Positions 16,423 to 24,119 of a stretch of DNA of 64,000 nucleotides are shown in pieces. Under the pieces are notes generated by a model. The model was given only the letters and a program-made list of their open reading frames with translations, was not told the origin of the DNA and searched no databases. Position 1 is the first letter of the stretch, and the number at the start of each line of letters is the position of its first letter. Made by a program: the position numbers and the translations under genes. The stretch is from Falsiroseomonas ponticola (GTDB taxonomy: Bacteria; Pseudomonadota; Alphaproteobacteria; Acetobacterales; Acetobacteraceae): the NCBI RefSeq assembly GCF_016805305.1, contig NZ_JAERQN010000002.1, positions 372,001 through 436,000 of the forward strand. Direction: 5' to 3'.

Positions 16423-16920
16423 TCACTCGGCGTGCGGCCGCATCGCCTGGGCCTGGATCTGCGCCTGGATCTGCGCCTGCGCCGCCGCGGCGACGCCCAC
16501 CATCGGCATCGGCAGGCCGGTCTGCACGTCCAGCCCCAGCACCGTCGCCTCGTGCCGCATCACGTGCCGCACCAGCCGCAGCGCCTGGTACCACTCATCC
16601 TGCTCGGCCATCGCCAGCGCGCGCTCCAGCAGCTGGCGGGCCATGGACGACGTCGTCGCCTCCTGGAATTCCGCCACCAGGCGATGCGCATCCGCCATCG
16701 CGGATTCACGGTCCTCCTCGGGCCCGACATAGGCGCATTGCAGGGCGAAATAGATGCGGCGCGCGGGCGTGTTCGCGGCCTCCGGGGCCATCACCTGCTT
16801 GCCGAACAGGAAACGCGCCTTGGCAACAAGCTCCACCCGGGTCCGGCTGCGGAACCGCAGCGACGCGCCGTTCACCACCATCAACTCACCGGCACGCATC
16901 TCGAGCACCAACGTGGACAT
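16423..16920 (-). CDS. flbT: flagellin expression regulator FlbT
   Basis: 165 residues. Family motifs: LEMRAGELMVVNGASLRFRS, RFLFGKQVM, ARRIYFALQCAYVGPEEDRE and ALRLVRHVMRHE. FlbT binds the flagellin mRNA leader in Caulobacter and lowers its translation until the hook is complete. The family core is about 130-150 residues; here a Gln/Ala-rich tail with a QAQI repeat (encoded by a 12-base tandem repeat) has been added. The start has GGGAGAG upstream. It sits immediately upstream of flagellin on the same strand. Confidence 0.93.
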   Translation of the reverse strand: MSTLVLEMRAGELMVVNGASLRFRSRTRVELVAKARFLFGKQVMAPEAANTPARRIYFALQCAYVGPEEDRESAMADAHRLVAEFQEATTSSMARQLLERALAMAEQDEWYQALRLVRHVMRHEATVLGLDVQTGLPMPMVGVAAAAQAQIQAQIQAQAMRPHAE

Positions 16921-17214
16921 GCCACTCTCCCAAGACTGGCGGCATGGCGGCGGGGGGGTAGAAGCCCGCCATGCCGGGGGGCCGGCGAACGCCGGCCAAC
17001 GCGAATCTTTCGCCACCACACAGCCTGCGCCGCGTGCTCGATCCTTCGAGGGCGCGCCGCGCCCCCCCGGCCTTCTCGCCAGGGACGCACGTCGCAGACG
17101 CATCTTCCCCCATTCGGCTTAACCAGGGTTGAAGGCCGCGCCGCCGATCCATCCCGTCATCCCGCATGCCATCCTCCCGCCGCCATCCTGGCCAGCCATC
17201 CCGTCCCGCCATCG
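16921..17214. other. gap between flgL and flbT, hairpin only
   Basis: 294 bases without a convincing gene. It contains a GGCCGGC-GAAC-GCCGGCC hairpin (16980-16997) and a slightly less GC-rich stretch near 17100-17130 (minus strand GGTTAAGCCGAATGG) where a promoter for flbT could lie. I could not match it to a flagellar sigma-54 or sigma-28 consensus. Confidence 0.4.
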
Positions 17215-18255
17215 CTACCCCAGCATCGATGCCAGGGAGAGGCGGGAGATCATCGTCGTCACGGTGTAGGAAGCCTCCAGCCGCTCCCTCACCTGCGCCA
17301 GCTCGGCGGAAACCTGCGCCAGGTCCACCTCCGCCACGTCGCCGAGCTGCGTGCGCAGCACCACCAGCATGTCCTCGTGCCGCTCCCGCGTCGCATCGAT
17401 GCGGGCATAGGCGGCGCCCAGCTTGCCCTGCTCCGCCGACAGGCCGCCGACGGCGCCGTTCAGCGCCTCCGTCGTGCCCTCCAGCAGGTCCTGCCAGCCC
17501 TCGCCGGTGTCGAACTGCGCCTGGTCCACCGAAGCCAGCACCGCCAGGCCGCGCAGCAGCTCCCGCCCCCAGGAGGCCGTGACCTCATCCGTGCTGTCGC
17601 GGTTGGCGAAGACGCCGATCGCGACCCTTTCGCCGTCCGAGACCTGCAGCGCCCGGCGCGCTTCCGTCGTGCCATCGCCCTCCAGGAAGTCGGAGAAGGG
17701 GGTGGTGGCGGGGTCGGTCGCGATCGCCTGCGTATCCGCCAGCACGGTCGCGGCATTGGTCGGGTCCAGCGTCGCGACCGAAGCGGCGATGGCGGTCGCC
17801 ATCGGCCCGGTCGTGATGGTTGCGGCATCGGGCACCGGCGGGTTCGTCACGTCCGAGCCGGCGAAGAGGTATTCGCCCCCGTGGCGGGTGTTCAGCAGCG
17901 CCGCCGCCTCCTCCAGCGCCGCGCGGGCGATATCGGCCAGCGAGGTGACGGCGACGGCGCCGAGGGTGCGCGCGCGCAGCGCCTCCGCCGCCACGTTGCT
18001 GGCGAGGTCGTGCAGCCGGCCGAGCACGGTCTGCGCCGCATCCGCCCGCGCCAGGGCGCGGTCGGCGGCATCGGTGAAGGATTCCCGCTTCGCGATCTCG
18101 ACCTTGAGGTCGATGGCGCGCCGGGCATCGAGGCCGAGATCCCCATGCACCGCCCCCCGCTGCCCGGTGCTGACCTGGCGGGAGATCACGTCCACGCGGG
18201 ACCGCATCTGCGCCTGTTCCAGCGCCATGCTGCCGATCGTCGCGATGGTGGACAT
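17215..18255 (-). CDS. flgL: flagellar hook-filament junction protein FlgL
   Basis: 346 residues, with flagellin-like ends. N-terminal: MSTIATIGSMALEQAQMRSR then VDVISRQVSTGQRG. Helical region: LARADAAQTVLGRLHDLASN. Middle signature: RHGGEYLFAGSDVTNPP (the GxYLFxG motif of the flagellin hook family). C-terminal helix: RLEASYTVTTMISRLSLASM. It joins the hook to the filament with FlgK. The start lies two bases after the flgK stop, so the two are translationally coupled within the flgE-flgK-flgL transcript. Confidence 0.92.
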   Translation of the reverse strand: MSTIATIGSMALEQAQMRSRVDVISRQVSTGQRGAVHGDLGLDARRAIDLKVEIAKRESFTDAADRALARADAAQTVLGRLHDLASNVAAEALRARTLGAVAVTSLADIARAALEEAAALLNTRHGGEYLFAGSDVTNPPVPDAATITTGPMATAIAASVATLDPTNAATVLADTQAIATDPATTPFSDFLEGDGTTEARRALQVSDGERVAIGVFANRDSTDEVTASWGRELLRGLAVLASVDQAQFDTGEGWQDLLEGTTEALNGAVGGLSAEQGKLGAAYARIDATRERHEDMLVVLRTQLGDVAEVDLAQVSAELAQVRERLEASYTVTTMISRLSLASMLG

Positions 18256-18257
18256 GC

Positions 18258-19787
18258 TCAGCGCACCGCGCCGAACAGCGCGTCCCACATCGCCTGGATG
18301 GTGGAGACCACGCGCGCATTCACGCCATAGGCCGTCTGCAGCTGCACCATCGACGCCACTTCCTTGTCCACATCCACGCCCGACCGTTCCTGGAAGCGGG
18401 AGGAGAGGACGTCGCGCAGCCCCTCCGCCCGTTCCTTGGTGGCGGTGGCGGCGGCGCGCGTGCCGGCCTGCTCGGCCACCAGGGCGCTGCCGTATTCCTC
18501 CAGCGTGCGCAGCCCGCTGAGGGGGGAGGAGAGGGTGCCATCCGGCCCCAGCCCGCCGCTGGCGAAGCCGGGCTGCGGCGTGCCCGCGGCCTGTTCGGCG
18601 CCGAAGCTGAAATCCAGCAGCCGGTCGAGCAGGGTGGAAAAGCCGGCCGGCCCCGTCGCGGGGTTGGGCGTGAAGTCGGTGGGCCCGCCGGGGGCCGCCA
18701 CCACGGCATGCGTGCCGTCCCGCACCAGCGCGGGGTCCGCCACCACGTCGGGGTTCACCCGGATGGCGCCGGCGAAGCCCACCATGGCGCTGCCGGCATA
18801 GGGCTGCGTCACGTCCGGCACCGTGCCGGCATCGTCGGTGAACAGCCGCAGGCCCTGCGCCTCCATCCGGTAGGCGAGCTGCGAGGCCGCCACATCCACC
18901 TCCGCCTGCATGCGCGGCAGCGTCGCGTCCCGCAGCGCGGCCGCGGCGCCGAGCCGCCCGCCGGCCAGCCGCGCCGTCACGTCGATGCCGTCCAGCATCA
19001 CGCCGGGCAGGGTGCCGCCATTGCCGTGCCAGGCGCCCGAGCCGACCGTCGCGTCATCCAGCGAGAAGGGCGTGGCGCCTTCCTCCAGCGGCAGGCTGAT
19101 GCCGCCGCGGGCGACCAGCGTCACCTCCCCGTTCGAACGGCGGATGACGGTGATGTCGAGGCTTTCCGCCACCTGGCCGATCAGCAGGTCGCGCTGGTCC
19201 TCCAGCTCCGCCGTGCTGCGCGATGCCGCCTTCTCCTGCCGGATCGCGTCGTTCAGCCCGGCGATGGCGGAGAGGCTGGCATTGATCGAATCCACCTCCG
19301 CCCGCATCGCGTCCTGCGCCTGCTGGCGCGCCTCCCCGATCGCGGCGGAGACGCTGTTCATCCGCGCGGCCAGGTCTTCCGCCGCCGCCACCACGTCGCC
19401 GCGCCGGATCGCATCCCCCGGCGCTTCCCGCAGCGCGACGATGGCGTCGCGCAGCCCGCCCACCAGCCCGCCGATGCTGTCGCCATCGGCCGGGGAGCCG
19501 TGCGCCGCCTCCACGCCGCGCAGCAGCTCCTCCCGCAGCGCGCCGGCGGCCACGTCGCCCCTGGCGCGGTCATGCGCGGCGATCAGCGCCAGGTCCACGT
19601 CGCGCGCCACCGGCTGGCTCCTCACGCCGATGCCGGTGCCGGCGGCCGTCATGGCGCGGCCGTCCAGCACCTTGCGCGTATGCCCCTCGACCCCCGCATT
19701 GGCGATGTCGTTGGAGGTGCGCGCCATCTGGCGTTCCAGCAGCCGCAGGCCGCTGCGCGCGACGGTGAAGGCGAGGTCGAGGCTCAT
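18258..19787 (-). CDS. flgK: flagellar hook-associated protein 1 FlgK
   Basis: 509 residues. The N-terminal rod/hook signature is MSLDLAFTVARSGLRLLERQ followed by SNDIANAGVEGHTRK. The long helical region has INASLSAIAGLNDAIRQEKA and LEDQRDLLIGQVAESLDITV, typical of FlgK. The C-terminal signature is SGVDVDKEVASMVQLQTAYG then VNARVVSTIQAMWDALFG. It forms the first hook-filament junction zone. It lies 25 bases after flgE and two bases before flgL. Confidence 0.95.
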   Translation of the reverse strand: MSLDLAFTVARSGLRLLERQMARTSNDIANAGVEGHTRKVLDGRAMTAAGTGIGVRSQPVARDVDLALIAAHDRARGDVAAGALREELLRGVEAAHGSPADGDSIGGLVGGLRDAIVALREAPGDAIRRGDVVAAAEDLAARMNSVSAAIGEARQQAQDAMRAEVDSINASLSAIAGLNDAIRQEKAASRSTAELEDQRDLLIGQVAESLDITVIRRSNGEVTLVARGGISLPLEEGATPFSLDDATVGSGAWHGNGGTLPGVMLDGIDVTARLAGGRLGAAAALRDATLPRMQAEVDVAASQLAYRMEAQGLRLFTDDAGTVPDVTQPYAGSAMVGFAGAIRVNPDVVADPALVRDGTHAVVAAPGGPTDFTPNPATGPAGFSTLLDRLLDFSFGAEQAAGTPQPGFASGGLGPDGTLSSPLSGLRTLEEYGSALVAEQAGTRAAATATKERAEGLRDVLSSRFQERSGVDVDKEVASMVQLQTAYGVNARVVSTIQAMWDALFGAVR

Positions 19788-19812
19788 CGGTCAGCGTTCC
19801 CCGGCCGCCGGA

Positions 19813-21180
19813 TCAGCGCTTCATGTTGATGGTGTCCTGCAGCATCTCGTCGCTGGCGGTCACGATGCGGGTGTTGGAGGTATAGGCCCGCTGCGCGAGG
19901 ATGAGCTTCGAGAACTCCGCCGCGATGTCCACGTTCGACCGCTCCACCGAATTGGTGACGAGCTTGCCGACCCCGTTGGTGGAGGCATCGGTCACGCGCG
20001 CCTCCCCGCTTTCCACCGTGCGCAGGAAGGCCTGGCCGTCCAGCTTCTGCAGCTTGTCGGGGTCGTTGAAGGCCACGATCGGCACGCGCGCCACGATGCG
20101 CGTCTGGCCGTTGTCGTAGTTCACCGCGACGTCGCCATTCTCCCGCACCGTCACGCCGTTGTAGGCGCCGAGCGGCACGCCGTCCTGCGACAGGTCGCGC
20201 ACCGTGTATTCGGTGCCGGCATACATGGTCAGGCCCGTCGGCACGCCGAAGCCGCCGAGGTTGATCTGCACGTCCTGGTTCCCGTAGCCGTAATCGACGG
20301 TGAAGCCGAGGAAGGCGTTGTCCCCGGCCTCGGTCGGCGCGGGCGTGGTGCCGGTGGTGTTGGCGCGCGTGGTGATGGAGGAGATGGTGCCCGGCGCCGC
20401 CGTCACCACCGGCGGGCCGGCGGCGATCTGGCCGCCGAACTGCACGTCCACGAAGCGGCCATCGGCGGGGTTGGTCGTGTCGTTCTCCGGCGTGATGCGC
20501 AGGCGCCAGGTGTCGGTATCCAGCCGCCACCAGTCCAGCGTCACCTGCTGCTGGTTGCCCAGCGCGTCATAGATCTGGATGACGCTGCTGACCGGGTTCT
20601 CCGCCGGCGCCCAGGGCGCGGCGGCGGGGATCGCCGCCACCGCGTCCACGTTGCTCGGCAGGTTGGCCGCCAGGTCGATGGAGCTGGTCGGCACCGGGTT
20701 GTAGACGAGTTCGGAGATGCGGATCGGCGCCAGCGTCGTGCGGTCCGGCTGGCCGTTGGCCAGCATGGTCCAGCCTTCCAGGTAGTAGCCGCTGCCGTTC
20801 ACCATGTAGCCGTCGCGGTCCATGGCGAAGTCGCCGGCGCGGGTGAACATCTGCCGGTCGTCGAAGATCACGTCGGCGCCGGAGCCGCCGCGGGACTGCG
20901 CGACGGAGAAGAAGCCCTGGCCGGCGATCGCCATGGCCAGCGGGTTCTCCACCTGCTCGATCGTGCCCTGCACGGTGTTGGTGTAGTCCGGCCGCGCCTC
21001 CACCGATCCCGGCAGGTTCACCCGCAGGTTCGACCGCGTCAGCCAGTTGGTGAAGTTGGTGTCGGTGCGCTTGAAGCCGACCGTCTGGCTGTTGGCCACG
21101 TTGTCGGAGACATGGCCCAGCGCGCGGGCCTGCGCCGCAAGGCCGCTGATCGCGGTGGTCATCGAGCCGAGCAGCGACAT
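19813..21180 (-). CDS. flgE: flagellar hook protein FlgE
   Basis: 455 residues. The start MSLLGSMTTAISGLAAQARA then LGHVSDNVANSQTVGFKRTD is the standard hook/rod N-terminus. PLAMAIAGQGFFSVA and MFTRAGDFAMDRDGYMVNGS form the D0/D1 body. Mid-region beta domains include IQIYDALGNQQQVTLDWWRL. The C-terminus has GVGKLVTNSVERSNVDIAAE then FSKLILAQRAYTSNTRIVTA. FlgE polymerises into the hook. It is first in the flgE-flgK-flgL transcript, behind a sigma-54-type promoter at 21279-21293 on this strand. Confidence 0.96.
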   Translation of the reverse strand: MSLLGSMTTAISGLAAQARALGHVSDNVANSQTVGFKRTDTNFTNWLTRSNLRVNLPGSVEARPDYTNTVQGTIEQVENPLAMAIAGQGFFSVAQSRGGSGADVIFDDRQMFTRAGDFAMDRDGYMVNGSGYYLEGWTMLANGQPDRTTLAPIRISELVYNPVPTSSIDLAANLPSNVDAVAAIPAAAPWAPAENPVSSVIQIYDALGNQQQVTLDWWRLDTDTWRLRITPENDTTNPADGRFVDVQFGGQIAAGPPVVTAAPGTISSITTRANTTGTTPAPTEAGDNAFLGFTVDYGYGNQDVQINLGGFGVPTGLTMYAGTEYTVRDLSQDGVPLGAYNGVTVRENGDVAVNYDNGQTRIVARVPIVAFNDPDKLQKLDGQAFLRTVESGEARVTDASTNGVGKLVTNSVERSNVDIAAEFSKLILAQRAYTSNTRIVTASDEMLQDTINMKR

Positions 21181-21278
21181 GGTCCGGATGCTCCAGAGAG
21201 GGTGTCGGGCCGGTGGCGTCGCCGCCCCCGGGCCCGGTTGGCGCGGTGCCTCGCCCCGTGCCTTGGCGCGGTCCCACC

Positions 21279-21293
21279 GCAACCCCCGTGCCA
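21279..21293 (-). promoter_or_regulatory. sigma-54 promoter for flgE-flgK-flgL
   Basis: On the minus strand TGGCACGGGGGTTGC, an exact match to the TGGCACG-N4-TTGC core. Transcription would start near 21267, leaving a leader of roughly 85 bases before flgE. Sigma-54 control of hook genes is well known in Caulobacter. Confidence 0.75.
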
Positions 21294-21322
21294 GCCCGGC
21301 GCCCCCGCCGGCGGGGCCAGTC

Positions 21323-21369
21323 CTGCCGTCCGGCGGCAGATCCTGCCGGGGCCCGGCCCGCTTCTGCCG
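21323..21369. promoter_or_regulatory. candidate enhancer with repeated CTGCCG half-sites
   Basis: CTGCCG (21323), CGGCAG (21334), CTGCCG (21343) and CTGCCG (21364) form overlapping inverted repeats. They lie exactly between the two divergent sigma-54 promoters. The composition resembles binding sites for FlbD-type activators as I remember them. The activator itself is not in the window. Confidence 0.45.
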
Positions 21370-21388
21370 CCCGGGCGCGGCGCGCCCC

Positions 21389-21403
21389 TGGCATGGCGGT
21401 TGC
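21389..21403 (+). promoter_or_regulatory. sigma-54 promoter for fliK-flgD
   Basis: TGGCATGGCGGTTGC matches TGGCAYG-N4-TTGC with correct spacing. The predicted start is about 12 bases downstream, near 21415, roughly 20 bases before the fliK ATG. It faces away from the flgE promoter, 96 bases off. Confidence 0.72.
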
Positions 21404-21435
21404 GCGGGCGGGGCCGAACCGCATCGGGCCCGCGC

Positions 21436-23430
21436 ATGGACCTTCCCCTTCCCTCGGCCAGCCCGCCCCCCGCCGGGCCGCCCGGCCCCGCCACCCCCGC
21501 CATGGGCGCGGCCGGGCGCGGGCGCTTCGGCGCGGTGCTGGGGGAAGCCATGGCCGCCGAGGCCAGGGCCCCGGCCGGCGATGCGGCGCCCCCGGCAACG
21601 GAGGGCGAGGCCGCGCCCGCCCCCGCCGATGCCGCCGCCACGGATGCCGCGCCGGCCACCGATCCCGCCGCCCCGCCCGCGGGCACCGATGCGGCCGCCA
21701 TGCCGCCGGGCGCCGGGGCAGCGCCGCTTCCCGACGCGGTCCCGGCCCCGGCGATCGCCGTGCCGGTGGCCGATCCCGCCACCCTGCCGGTGACGCCTAC
21801 CAGCATCGAGCAGGCCATGGCCGCGCTGCCGGCCGCCCCGCCGCCGCTCGCCGCCAGCCCGGCGGCGCCCGCCGCCCCGGACAGCGCCCCGCCCGCCGCC
21901 GCCTCGCCCGCCCCGGCCGCGCCGCTGCCCGGCGCCGCCACCGCCCCGGCGGCGGGCGATGCCGCCCTGCCGGGTGCCATGGCCCCGCCGCCGGTGGCGG
22001 AGGCCGCCGCGCCGCCCCCGGCCAGCCCGGCCCCGCCCGTGGCGCCCGCCGCCGCGGCCCCGGCATCGCCGCCCGGAACCCTGGCGGAAGCCCCGCCCGC
22101 CGCCCCGCCGACCGCCCCGGCATCGGCGGGGCCGGTGGCGGATGGCGCCGCCCCGCCGTCCCCGGCCGCGCCCGGCCCGCCCGCCGCCGCGCCGGCGCCC
22201 GGCCTCGCTGCCGCCCCGCCCGCCACCGCCACGCCGCCCGGCACCGCCGCCGCGCCGGCCCCCGCCGCGACCCCGGAAGCGGGCCTGGCGCAAGCCGCGC
22301 CGCCGGCGGAGCCCGCGGCCGCGCCCCCGGCGACCGCCGCGGCGCCCCAGCCCGCCGCCCCGGCCCCGCCACCCCCCGCCACGGCCGCGCCGGCCCCGGC
22401 CTCGCCGCCGGAGGCCGCCCCCGCCACCGCCCAGGCGCCCGCCGCCACCACGCCTGCCACCACGCCTGCCACCATGCCTGCCCTGGCGCTCAGCCCGGCC
22501 GCCAGCCAGGCCCCGACCGAGGCCCAAGCCCAAGCCCAGGCCGCGCCCCAGGCCGCGGCCACCCAGCCCCTGGCCGGCGTCGTCGTCGCCGCCGCCGCGC
22601 CGCCATCCCGCCCCGCCAGCCCGGCCCCGGCGAGGACGCCCGAGGCCCCGGCCGTGCCCGCGGCACGCACCCAGCCCGAGGCCGCGCCGGACCCCACGCC
22701 GCTGGCCCCCGACCCCGCCCTGGCCGGTGCCCCGGCCACCGATCCCGCCCCCCCGCCCGATGGCGCGGCGGGGATCGAGCTGCCGGCCGCCGCCCTCCGC
22801 GATGCCGGGGCCAGCCCGGTGGCGGCGCCGCCGCCCGCGGAGTCGCGGCCCGCCGGCCATGCCGCCGCGCCGCATGCCGCCGATCCCCGCGCGGAGGCCA
22901 CGGCCACCCCGCCGCAGCCCGCCGCGCCCACCGATCCGGCCCCGCGCACCCCGCCCCTGCTGGCCCGCGCCCCCGCCACGCCCATCGCTTGGCCCGCCCG
23001 CCAGGTGGCGCCCTTCGCCGTCGCGCTCGCGCTCGGCGGCGAATCCAGCCTGACGCTGACGCTCGACCCCGCCGCGCTCGGCCGGGTGGAGGTCTCGATC
23101 GACCGCAGCCGCGGCGACGCGATGGTGCGCGTCACGGCGGAGCGGGCCGATACGCTGGCGCTGCTGCAGCGCGATGCGCGGGAGCTGGAACGCGCCCTCG
23201 CCGATGCCGGGCTCGGGGAGCGCGGGACCAGCCTCTCCTTCAGCCTGGGCGATGGCGGCGCGGCGCGGGACCAGGCGCAGCGCGAAGCCCAGGCCCAAGG
23301 GCAGGGGCAGGGGACATCATCCGCCCGCGCCGCCGCCGCGCCGCGCGAAGCCGCCGGGCCGCTGCCCGTGCCGGGCGCCATCCATCGCCAGGGGGCCGCG
23401 CATCGCGGCCTCCTCGACCTTGCCGTCTGA
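21436..23430 (+). CDS. fliK: flagellar hook-length control protein FliK
   Basis: 664 residues. Residues from about 40 to 510 are extraordinarily rich in Ala and Pro and have no recognisable fold. The C-terminal domain (about 515-620) is the conserved hook-length domain: QVAPFAVALALGGESSLTLT followed by LDPAALGRVEVSIDRSRGDA and LLQRDARELERALADAG. A short N-terminal export region precedes the linker. FliK is secreted during hook growth and switches the export gate to filament substrates. Family members are usually 350-500 residues, so the linker is long. In-frame 12-base repeats occur at 22444-22479. Position next to flgD and opposite flgE confirms the call. Confidence 0.88.
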   Translation: MDLPLPSASPPPAGPPGPATPAMGAAGRGRFGAVLGEAMAAEARAPAGDAAPPATEGEAAPAPADAAATDAAPATDPAAPPAGTDAAAMPPGAGAAPLPDAVPAPAIAVPVADPATLPVTPTSIEQAMAALPAAPPPLAASPAAPAAPDSAPPAAASPAPAAPLPGAATAPAAGDAALPGAMAPPPVAEAAAPPPASPAPPVAPAAAAPASPPGTLAEAPPAAPPTAPASAGPVADGAAPPSPAAPGPPAAAPAPGLAAAPPATATPPGTAAAPAPAATPEAGLAQAAPPAEPAAAPPATAAAPQPAAPAPPPPATAAPAPASPPEAAPATAQAPAATTPATTPATMPALALSPAASQAPTEAQAQAQAAPQAAATQPLAGVVVAAAAPPSRPASPAPARTPEAPAVPAARTQPEAAPDPTPLAPDPALAGAPATDPAPPPDGAAGIELPAAALRDAGASPVAAPPPAESRPAGHAAAPHAADPRAEATATPPQPAAPTDPAPRTPPLLARAPATPIAWPARQVAPFAVALALGGESSLTLTLDPAALGRVEVSIDRSRGDAMVRVTAERADTLALLQRDARELERALADAGLGERGTSLSFSLGDGGAARDQAQREAQAQGQGQGTSSARAAAAPREAAGPLPVPGAIHRQGAAHRGLLDLAV

Positions 23431-23442
23431 AGGAGCAACGCC

Positions 23443-24108
23443 ATGAGCGGCAGCATCACCGCCAGCAATTCGACCACCTCCGGCGCGCAGGCGACCGCCA
23501 ACAGCAACCGCCTGTCGGCCGACCTGAACACCTTCCTGCGGCTGCTGACGACGCAGCTGCAGAACCAGGACCCCACCCAGCCGATGGACGCCAACCAGCT
23601 GACGCAGCAGCTGGTCCAGTTCTCGACCGTCGAGCAGCAGATGAACACCAACACCACGCTGCAATCGCTGCTGTCGCTGCAGCAGGCGGGGCAGCTCGGC
23701 CAGGCGGCCTCCCTGGTCGGCCAGCGCGTCACGGTGGAATCGGACCGCCTGCCCCTGCAGGGCGGCCGCGCGCAGGTGAACCTGCCCGCCGCCGGCACCG
23801 CCCGCGCCGCGCGGATCGAGATCCGCGACACCACCGGCAACCTGGTCCGCAGCCAGACCGTCCAGCTCGGCACCGCCGCCAGCACCTGGCAGTGGGACGG
23901 CAAGGATACGCGCGGGCGGCTGCGCGACGATGGCAGCTACCGCCTGACCGTCACGGGCCAGGCCAGCGATGGCGGCAGCGTCGCCCTCAACCACACCGTG
24001 ACTGGGGAGGTGACGGGCGCGACGCGCGTCGATGGCGCGGTGACGCTGAAGATGGGCGCGGTGAACGTCGCCTATGACCGCATCCGGGACATCGCCGCCG
24101 CGCGATGA
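23443..24108 (+). CDS. flgD: flagellar hook capping protein FlgD
   Basis: 221 residues. The conserved N-terminal half is NTFLRLLTTQLQNQDPTQPM followed by DANQLTQQLVQFSTVEQQM. The C-terminal part has the FlgD Ig-like/Tudor-like domain (RIEIRDTTGNLVRSQTVQLG, TWQWDGKDTRGRLRDDGSYR). It caps the growing hook so that FlgE subunits fold in place. AAGGAG lies nine bases before the start, and the fliK stop is 12 bases upstream, so the two are co-transcribed from the sigma-54 promoter at 21389. Confidence 0.95.
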   Translation: MSGSITASNSTTSGAQATANSNRLSADLNTFLRLLTTQLQNQDPTQPMDANQLTQQLVQFSTVEQQMNTNTTLQSLLSLQQAGQLGQAASLVGQRVTVESDRLPLQGGRAQVNLPAAGTARAARIEIRDTTGNLVRSQTVQLGTAASTWQWDGKDTRGRLRDDGSYRLTVTGQASDGGSVALNHTVTGEVTGATRVDGAVTLKMGAVNVAYDRIRDIAAAR

Positions 24109-24119
24109 AAGGGGCGGCG

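Noticed and set aside
21159..23903. Long open frame antisense to fliK and flgD (over 900 codons) and another on the same strand in flgE
   Set aside because: Translation is low-complexity Ala/Gly/Arg sequence with no domain. GC-rich Ala/Pro codons keep all frames free of stops here, and the plus-strand frame has the conserved FliK and FlgD domains.
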